DNA of 11,987 bases, taken from contig VGGT01000033.1 of the NCBI GenBank assembly GCA_016868485.1, forward strand, positions 1 through 11,987. The letters are read 5' to 3'. Numbering within the stretch: position 1 is the stretch's first letter; every line of letters starts with the position of its first letter. The stretch is from Bacteroidota bacterium (GTDB lineage: Bacteria; Bacteroidota; Bacteroidia; UBA7662). The notes beneath the pieces were generated by a model. It saw only the letters and a program-made list of their open reading frames with translations. It was not told the DNA's origin and ran no database searches. Below, one piece after another: positions 7,433 through 11,987 of the stretch. Made by a program: the position numbers and the translations under genes.

Positions 7433-7601
7433 CAATCGGGCAGGTATTCTGACTCATCCCACCACCGAAGGCCTTCCCGGTAAACCAGTGGCGCAATCTT
7501 CGGGGCTTTTTGGGGATATACAGCAGCGGGCACTGTTCCGGCTTGGTACCGGATTCCCTTTTCATCCCATCAACCAAAGTGATCGATGGGCAACCTGATT
7601 G
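7433..7601 (-). ncRNA. Cobalamin (adenosylcobalamin-type) riboswitch upstream of btuB
   Basis: Read on the minus strand, the element shows the conserved order of cobalamin riboswitches: GATGAAAAGGGAATCCGGT, then AAGCCGGAACAGTGCCCGCT, then GCGCCACTGG, GGGAAGGC, and finally GATGAGTCAGAATACCTGCC. The outer helix P1 can form from CAATCAGG (7601-7594) and CCCGATTG (7440-7433), pairing with a single mismatch, and this sets the boundaries. The RNA should bind a cobalamin and switch off expression of the btuB/btuG-like genes when B12 is plentiful. The leader between the aptamer and the start codon (7432-7334) carries a segment complementary to the aptamer core (see findings). I see no U-tract terminator on this strand, so control may act at translation. 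Confidence 0.95.
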
Positions 7602-7608
7602 AAGCATG

Positions 7609-7616
7609 CAAATATA
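7609..7616 (-). promoter_or_regulatory. Probable -7 promoter element for the riboswitch/btuB transcript
   Basis: On the minus strand 7616-7609 reads TATATTTG, a perfect match to the Bacteroidota -7 consensus TAnnTTTG. It lies 7 bp before the 5' strand of riboswitch helix P1, so transcription would start almost exactly at the aptamer. No clear TTTG-type -33 element is visible upstream. Confidence 0.55.
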
Positions 7617-7665
7617 GGATCATAGTCAGCTTATTGGTACTTATATTTACCACTTCCGTTTTTTC

Positions 7666-7673
7666 TATTTTTG
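7666..7673 (+). promoter_or_regulatory. Candidate -7 promoter element for the plus-strand operon
   Basis: TATTTTTG fits the Bacteroidota -7 consensus TAnnTTTG and would give a 5' leader of about 35-40 nt before the ATG at 7717. The -33 region is poor: the nearest TTGG (7634-7637) is too far away. Short T-rich matches arise easily by chance in this AT-rich stretch, so support is weak. Together with 7609-7616 it would make the 7602-7716 region a divergent promoter. Confidence 0.3.
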
Positions 7674-7716
7674 GGATTATACGGTTTTCACCATCATACT
7701 TCACCATCGCAACCCC

Positions 7717-8724
7717 ATGAATAGCGCCGTCAACTTTTGGCTCAAAGCCTTTAGAAAGGAGTGGTCTTGGGGGATTGCTTCGCTATTCTTCGCTTGCTGC
7801 GGTGAAGATCCGCCCCCAGTGGCGCCAACGGTCACCACCCTCCAGGTATTCGATATCGCATCCAACAAAGCCACGGTGAGTGGGCAAGTCACATCCGACG
7901 GGGGGGCACCCATTCTTATGCGGGGCATGTGCTGGTCGGATTCTGTTGATCCCGATTTGTATGTGGGCGATACCCTCACGGTGAAACCAGGGAAGGGTTT
8001 GTATTTGGGATACCTCACGGGCCTCAGCTCGGGTCGTACGTATCGGGTTCGGGCATTTGCCATCAACCAAGTCGACACCGCGTATGGTCGCCCCCTCGAG
8101 TTTGTGGCGGGTAGGGGTACCGATGGCTGTGGGCTTGCACCGGCCTACGATATCGACAGCAACAGCTACCCAACCCGAGAAATCGCCGGTTTCTGTTGGA
8201 TGCTGCGCAACCTGCGTGTCACCCGCTACACGAATGGAGACAGTATAGCTTCAGGTACCGAGCCCACGCGGTGGGTACAGAATACCGAGGGCATGCACCG
8301 AACCTACGCGCATCAGGCAACCTACTTGAGTACCTACGGTCGCCTCTATAACTATAAGGCAGCGACCGACCCCCGAGGTCTTTGTCCGACCGGCTGGCGC
8401 ATTCCTACTGCCGAGGAATGGACCACCTTCACCAGCCGACTGGAGGGAGACGCCCAGGCTGGTGGGATTCTCAAAAGCACCCAGTTCTGGTCGCCACCCA
8501 ATACAGCTGCCGTGGATGGAGGAGGATTCAGGGCCCTTCCGGGTGGGTACACCGACGATCGGGGCAGCGATGCGGGCATCACCCTACAGGGCTATTGGTG
8601 GAGTACTACAGAAACAAATCCCTGGAATGCCAAGGCCTTTCATCTCAGACACCATACAGGGGCATCGTTCGTGGTGGACATGCCTAAAAAATCCGGTTTA
8701 ACCATCAGATGCATCAGAGAATAA
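7717..8724 (+). CDS. Lipoprotein with Fn3-like domain and Fibrobacter major paralogous (FISUMP) domain
   Basis: 335 aa. The N-terminus (FWLKAFRKEWSWGIASLFFACCGEDPPP) is a lipoprotein signal with adjacent cysteines at 27 and 28. The context FFAC|C is not a canonical lipobox, but the polar Pro-rich linker after it supports lipidation. Residues about 37-130 look like a fibronectin type III-like fold (TTLQVFDIASNKATVSGQVTSDGGAPILMRGMCWS...YRVRAFAINQVDTAYG), as seen in many Bacteroidota surface lipoproteins. Residues about 136-335 match the FISUMP domain (TIGR02145): YDIDSNSYPTREIAGFCWM-LRNLRV, YGRLYNYKAA, GLCPTGWRIPTAEEW, GYWWSTTE and a terminal IRCIRE. The function of this domain is unknown. The stop codon overlaps the start of the GH13 gene by 16 bp, tying the two together in one transcript. 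An outer-membrane or surface location is inferred. Confidence 0.85.
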   Translation: MNSAVNFWLKAFRKEWSWGIASLFFACCGEDPPPVAPTVTTLQVFDIASNKATVSGQVTSDGGAPILMRGMCWSDSVDPDLYVGDTLTVKPGKGLYLGYLTGLSSGRTYRVRAFAINQVDTAYGRPLEFVAGRGTDGCGLAPAYDIDSNSYPTREIAGFCWMLRNLRVTRYTNGDSIASGTEPTRWVQNTEGMHRTYAHQATYLSTYGRLYNYKAATDPRGLCPTGWRIPTAEEWTTFTSRLEGDAQAGGILKSTQFWSPPNTAAVDGGGFRALPGGYTDDRGSDAGITLQGYWWSTTETNPWNAKAFHLRHHTGASFVVDMPKKSGLTIRCIRE

Positions 8725-10619
8725 TTGTTATTACATTGGGCTTAATGCTCTGTGCATCGGCTTGGGGTTGGGGGCACGATAAGGGCAAGTATCCGCACAG
8801 CCATGCATCGGGGGTAACGGCCGAGCCCCCCAATTGGTGGATTGGCATGCGCCGGCCACACCTGCAACTCCTCGTGGAAGCACCGGGCATCGCAGCCACC
8901 CAAGCTTCGGTGACCTACCCTGGCGTTCGAATCGATTCGGTCATACCGGGCGAGCACCCCGACTGCATCATCGTGCATCTTCAGATCTCAGCTGAAGCCA
9001 AGCCCGGTCAGGTGCCGCTGAAGTTTTCGATCTTGGCAAAAGGGAAGTCAACGCTTCTCTACGAACTGAATTACCCCTTAATGGCCCGTACGGCATCGCC
9101 CGATTCACTCAAGGGCTTCGACGCATCCGATGTGGTCTGCCTCATTACCCCGGATCGCTTTGCGAATGGCAATCCGGGGAACGACCGGGTGGCGGGCATG
9201 CGCGAGCAAGAGGTCGACCGCTCGAAGCCCTATGCCCGGCATGGGGGCGACATTCAGGGGATGATTGATCGGTTGGATTACCTACAGTCGATGGGCTTCA
9301 CCGCCCTTTGGCCGCAGCCGATGCTCGAGAATGATATGCCGGAGGCTTCCTACCACGGATATGCCATCACCCACCACTATCGGGTCGATCCGCGCTTCGG
9401 TAGCCTCAACGACTACGTGGCTTTGTCTGATTCGCTGAGGGCGCGCCACATGAAGTTGATTTTCGATGGGGTACTCAACCACATTGGAAGGGAACACAGG
9501 TGGGTACAGAAACCACCCCTCAAAGGATGGATCAACCGGAAGTCGCCCCTCGAAATCAGTAACCACCGGCGCACGGTGCACCACGATCCCTATGCCAGTC
9601 GGGCCGACTACCGCCACATGACCCAGGGTTGGTTTGTGGAATCGATGCCCGACCTGAACGGGGGGCACCCCGAAGTGGCTACATACCTCATACAGCACAG
9701 CATTTGGTGGATTGAAACGCTGCGCTTAGGGGGCATAAGACAAGACACCTACAGCTACAGCGACAGCAGCTTGTTGTCGAAATGGTCGTGTCGCATCATG
9801 GAGGAATACCCCAGAATGTCGCTGGTGGGCGAGGAGTGGAGCCTAAACCCCTTGATTACCTCACGCTGGCAGGCATACCCGGGCATTCGTCGGGCACCTG
9901 CGGGGGGATGCCTGGGCTCGGTCATGGATTTCCCCCTGCAAGCCGGTCTGGTGTCGGCACTCACCGCACCCGCACGGCCCGATTTCTCGGAGGGCATGGC
10001 GCGGCTTTATGAAACCTTGGCCAACGATTTTATCTACCAGAATCCCCGCCAATTGATGGTGTTTGGCGACAACCACGACATGGACCGTATATTTACACAA
10101 TTAAATGAAGATACGGCACTTATGTTTATGGCAATCAATTATTTAAGTGTAGTAAGAGGTGTGCCTCAGTGGTACTATGGATCCGAAATTTTGGCTTCGA
10201 GTAGTCATGCCCGCGGTCACCACGGCTACATCCGTAGCGACTTCCCCGGTGGCTGGAAGGGCGATGCGGTGGATGCTTTTACGGGCCTTGGCCTCACACC
10301 TGCGCAGAAGCGGACTCAGTCATATATGGGTGCGATGTTGCGCTGGCGGGCCCAACAAGCGAGCATACACTACGGTGGCACCCTGCACTTCGCTCCCGAC
10401 GATGAGTTGTATGTGATGGCGCGTACCGCACGACGTGGGCAGGTGTTGTTGATCATTAACCGAAGCAAGCGTGTCCGCTCCCTTCAAGCGGCCGAATACG
10501 ATGAGGTGTTGAGGGGGCAGCGTTTGCTGCAACGGGCTCCAAGTGGTGAGGGAGTCGACTGGAGCCAGCCTCTGAACATTGGCCCCATGTCTTCGGTTGT
10601 ACTTTATGTAAATCCTTAA
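8709..10619 (+). CDS. GH13 cyclomaltodextrinase/neopullulanase-like alpha-glucan hydrolase (SusA-like)
   Basis: 636 aa, the usual length for this group. A Sec signal peptide (about 1-20, LGLMLCASAWG) implies a periplasmic enzyme. Residues about 37-127 form the N-terminal Ig-like domain of cyclomaltodextrinases (PPNWWIGMRRPHLQLLVEAPGI). The catalytic (beta/alpha)8 barrel runs from about 138 to 540 and holds all GH13 signatures: region I DGVLNH (253-258), region II GIRQD with nucleophile Asp346, region III GEEW with acid/base Glu375, and region IV DNHD with Asp457 as transition-state stabiliser. A small beta-sandwich C-terminal domain closes the protein. It should hydrolyse alpha-1,4 bonds in cyclodextrins, pullulan or maltooligosaccharides, like SusA. 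The start overlaps the upstream FISUMP gene; ATG 8709 is chosen because it gives a complete signal peptide. An AT-rich patch with different codon choice occurs at about 10080-10185. The esterase gene starts 7 bp downstream. Confidence 0.9.
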   Translation: MHQRIIVITLGLMLCASAWGWGHDKGKYPHSHASGVTAEPPNWWIGMRRPHLQLLVEAPGIAATQASVTYPGVRIDSVIPGEHPDCIIVHLQISAEAKPGQVPLKFSILAKGKSTLLYELNYPLMARTASPDSLKGFDASDVVCLITPDRFANGNPGNDRVAGMREQEVDRSKPYARHGGDIQGMIDRLDYLQSMGFTALWPQPMLENDMPEASYHGYAITHHYRVDPRFGSLNDYVALSDSLRARHMKLIFDGVLNHIGREHRWVQKPPLKGWINRKSPLEISNHRRTVHHDPYASRADYRHMTQGWFVESMPDLNGGHPEVATYLIQHSIWWIETLRLGGIRQDTYSYSDSSLLSKWSCRIMEEYPRMSLVGEEWSLNPLITSRWQAYPGIRRAPAGGCLGSVMDFPLQAGLVSALTAPARPDFSEGMARLYETLANDFIYQNPRQLMVFGDNHDMDRIFTQLNEDTALMFMAINYLSVVRGVPQWYYGSEILASSSHARGHHGYIRSDFPGGWKGDAVDAFTGLGLTPAQKRTQSYMGAMLRWRAQQASIHYGGTLHFAPDDELYVMARTARRGQVLLIINRSKRVRSLQAAEYDEVLRGQRLLQRAPSGEGVDWSQPLNIGPMSSVVLYVNP

Positions 10620-10626
10620 ACCATTG

Positions 10627-11820
10627 ATGATGAAGGATCGTTTATTCAAAATTATGGTGGTGGCTGTTCGCCTTCCCTTGTGTCTTCCGTTACGCTTTCC
10701 CTTGTGTCTTCCGTTACGCTTTCCCTTGTGTCTTCCGTTACGCCTTTCCTTATGCCTTCCCTTGTGCCTTCCGCCTTGCCCTAGCGTGTGTGCCCAAGAT
10801 GTACCGGTGCCCTCTGTTGGCCGGGTGGTACGGCATACCGATGTGCCTTCCACCTGGGTACCCTCCAGACCAGTGGATGTTTGGCTCCCGCCTACCTATG
10901 ACGGCAAGACCCCCCACGATGTGCTCATTATGCACGACGGCCAAATGTTGTTCGACGCTTCTGGAACGTGGAACGGCACCGAATGGCGGGTCGATGAGGT
11001 TCTTTCCGACCTGATCGCCCAAGGCCATGTGCGCCCCACCTTGGTGGTGGGGGTGTGGAACCGACCTGGATTTCGTCATGTGGAGTACACCCCGCAAAAG
11101 CCGATCGATAACCTTGAGGGTCCCGTGCGGACAGGGGTATTGTCGATGCGCCGCCCCGATGGTGAACCTTTGTTTCCCGACGGCATGGTGGAGTCGGATG
11201 CCTACCTCAAATTTCTTGTCACCGAGCTGCTCCCATTTGTGCGCAGTCATTATGTAACCGATAAAGAAGCTGGTCATAACTATCTGACGGGCAGTAGTAT
11301 GGGTGGGTTGATTTCACTTTATGGATGGATGGAGTATCCGGAGATTTTTGAGGGGGCTGCTTGCCTCAGCACCCATTGGCCGGTTGGTTTCGACGCCAAA
11401 ACCACCCAAGCGCAGTTGTTGCTGGAGTACCTTAGAAAATCTGTGCCCGAGCCCGCCCGAAGGAGGTTGTATATGGATACGGGCGATCAGGAACTTGATG
11501 CATGGTATTTGCCTTCGCAGTCTCAGGCCGATTCGATTTTCATGGATGCTGGATACAGCCCCAAGCAGTACCGCAGCCGAGTGGCAGCGGGTCACCGCCA
11601 CAACGAGGTCGATTGGGCCAAGCGTCTTCCAGAGGCCTTTCTGTTTTTGATGGGAACCGGTGTCGAGCCTGTGAAGGGAACCGGTGTCGAGCCTGTGAAG
11701 GGAACCGGTGTCGAGCCTGTGAAGGGAACCGGTGTCGAGCCTGTGAAGGGAACCGGTGTCGAGCCCGTAAATGGTAAGGGGGAAGGAAACAGCGTAAAGC
11801 CAGCTAAACCCAAAAATTAA
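10627..11820 (+). CDS. Esterase-D-type alpha/beta hydrolase with repeat-built signal peptide and repetitive C-terminal tail
   Basis: 397 aa from ATG 10627 (a second ATG follows at once; a TTG at 10624 is less likely). The fold is that of the putative esterase family PF00756: LIMHDGQMLFD (oxyanion region), GSSMGG with nucleophile Ser224, an acidic candidate in DTGDQELD (about 287-291), and AGHRHNEVDW with His325. Beside a GH13 enzyme it may remove acyl groups from glucans or oligosaccharides; the substrate is unknown. The first 57 residues are odd: three near-identical 24-bp units encode LPLCLPLR or FPLCLPLR, followed by SLCLPLCLPPCPSVCAQ, giving a signal peptide of about 56 residues interrupted by arginines. 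TTG codons inside each unit could serve as alternative starts producing a normal-length signal. The C-terminus after about 342 is a tail of five GTGVEP-containing octapeptides plus GKGEGNSVKPAKPKN, with no match to a T9SS domain. crcB begins 5 bp after the stop. Confidence 0.85.
   Translation: MMKDRLFKIMVVAVRLPLCLPLRFPLCLPLRFPLCLPLRLSLCLPLCLPPCPSVCAQDVPVPSVGRVVRHTDVPSTWVPSRPVDVWLPPTYDGKTPHDVLIMHDGQMLFDASGTWNGTEWRVDEVLSDLIAQGHVRPTLVVGVWNRPGFRHVEYTPQKPIDNLEGPVRTGVLSMRRPDGEPLFPDGMVESDAYLKFLVTELLPFVRSHYVTDKEAGHNYLTGSSMGGLISLYGWMEYPEIFEGAACLSTHWPVGFDAKTTQAQLLLEYLRKSVPEPARRRLYMDTGDQELDAWYLPSQSQADSIFMDAGYSPKQYRSRVAAGHRHNEVDWAKRLPEAFLFLMGTGVEPVKGTGVEPVKGTGVEPVKGTGVEPVKGTGVEPVNGKGEGNSVKPAKPKN
10672..10767 (+). 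repeat. 24-bp tandem repeat encoding the esterase signal peptide core
   Basis: Three near-identical 24-bp units lie at 10672-10695, 10696-10719 and 10720-10743; units 2 and 3 are identical and unit 1 differs by one base. A fourth, diverged unit follows at 10744-10767. The period is eight codons, so the frame is kept. Each full unit encodes (L/F)PLCLPLR. The unit contains two related half-motifs based on CTTCC(C/G)TT, so it may itself have grown from a 12-bp repeat. Confidence 0.93.
11652..11771 (+). repeat. 24-bp tandem repeat encoding five GTGVEPVK octapeptides
   Basis: Five units of 24 bp lie at 11652, 11676, 11700, 11724 and 11748. The first four are identical in DNA; the fifth has two silent changes and the next codon turns Lys into Asn. 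The reading frame runs through the array, giving GTGVEPVK four times and GTGVEPVN once. Identity at silent positions points to recent expansion by slippage or unequal recombination. Confidence 0.96.
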
Positions 11821-11825
11821 GCCGG

Positions 11826-11987
11826 ATGCCTGTTTGGTTGTGGGTGGCTGTAGGGGGCGCCGTGGGGAGTGTGGCGCGCTATGGCGTGGGTCAGCTCTTA
11901 TCGCATTATTGGGGCGATCGTTTGCCTTGGGGTACTTTAACCGTGAATATAGTGGGCAGTCTGATGGCTGGCCTTATTTGGGCATGG
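11826..11987 (+). CDS. crcB: Fluoride ion channel CrcB/Fluc, 5' part (cut by window end)
   Basis: 54 codons are visible: MPVWLWVAVGGAVGSVARYGV, then LPWGTLTVNIVGSLMAGLIW. This matches the N-terminal half of CrcB (Fluc) fluoride exporters: the first helix with GGxxGxxxRY and the second with PWGTLxVNxxGS, where the conserved Asn lines the pore. CrcB dimers export fluoride across the inner membrane. The start is 5 bp after the esterase stop, so it is probably co-transcribed with the glucan genes, though no functional link is known. No fluoride riboswitch is visible upstream, as expected for a downstream operon gene. Confidence 0.93.
   Translation, partial: MPVWLWVAVGGAVGSVARYGVGQLLSHYWGDRLPWGTLTVNIVGSLMAGLIWAW

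Noticed and set aside
7334..7435. Longer btuB reading frame starting at TTG 7435
   Set aside because: It would overlap the 3' end of the riboswitch, and the extra 34 residues precede a good signal peptide that starts at ATG 7333 or 7312.
11821..11825. Possible fluoride riboswitch before crcB
   Set aside because: Only 5 bp separate crcB from the esterase stop, and the upstream bases are coding repeats.

Overview
The window looks like Bacteroidota DNA of fairly high GC. Two proteins end in type IX secretion (T9SS) sorting domains. There is a BtuG-like lipoprotein beside a TonB-dependent receptor, a SusA-like GH13 enzyme and a Fibrobacter-type 'major paralogous domain' lipoprotein. Start sites lack clear Shine-Dalgarno sequences, and two TAnnTTTG promoter elements are visible. 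I cannot assign a genus.

Left edge (1-439): the 3' end of a glycerol-facilitator-like aquaporin on the + strand. It is followed by an 18-bp tandem repeat whose first unit contains the stop codon, and then by a decayed remnant of a DUF4143-type ATPase on the - strand.

Minus-strand block (440-7616, read right to left): a TAnnTTTG promoter, a complete cobalamin riboswitch, a BtuB-like TonB-dependent receptor and a BtuG-like beta-propeller lipoprotein. Together these form a B12-regulated cobamide uptake module. Next come a thioredoxin-fold protein, a cytochrome c/copper type II monooxygenase with a T9SS tail, and an SGNH/DUF4886-like hydrolase with PKD and T9SS domains. The last two overlap by an ATGA and are probably translationally coupled. 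Whether the riboswitch transcript runs on into the redox genes is unknown.

Plus-strand block (7666-11987): a FISUMP-domain lipoprotein overlaps a GH13 cyclomaltodextrinase-like gene by 16 bp. The next gene, an esterase-D-type alpha/beta hydrolase, starts 7 bp later, and a fluoride channel gene crcB (cut by the window end) starts 5 bp after that. The arrangement suggests one operon, probably for periplasmic alpha-glucan breakdown.

The most unusual signal is short tandem duplication at gene ends. Three genes have arrays that span the stop codon, so the stop is repeated: 18-bp units keep it in frame after two genes, and 23-bp units place it in all three frames after a third. A 12-bp array lies between btuB and the btuG-like gene. 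The esterase has 24-bp arrays at both ends: one builds its signal peptide and one builds an octapeptide tail. The riboswitch leader also holds a segment complementary to the riboswitch core, a candidate expression platform.
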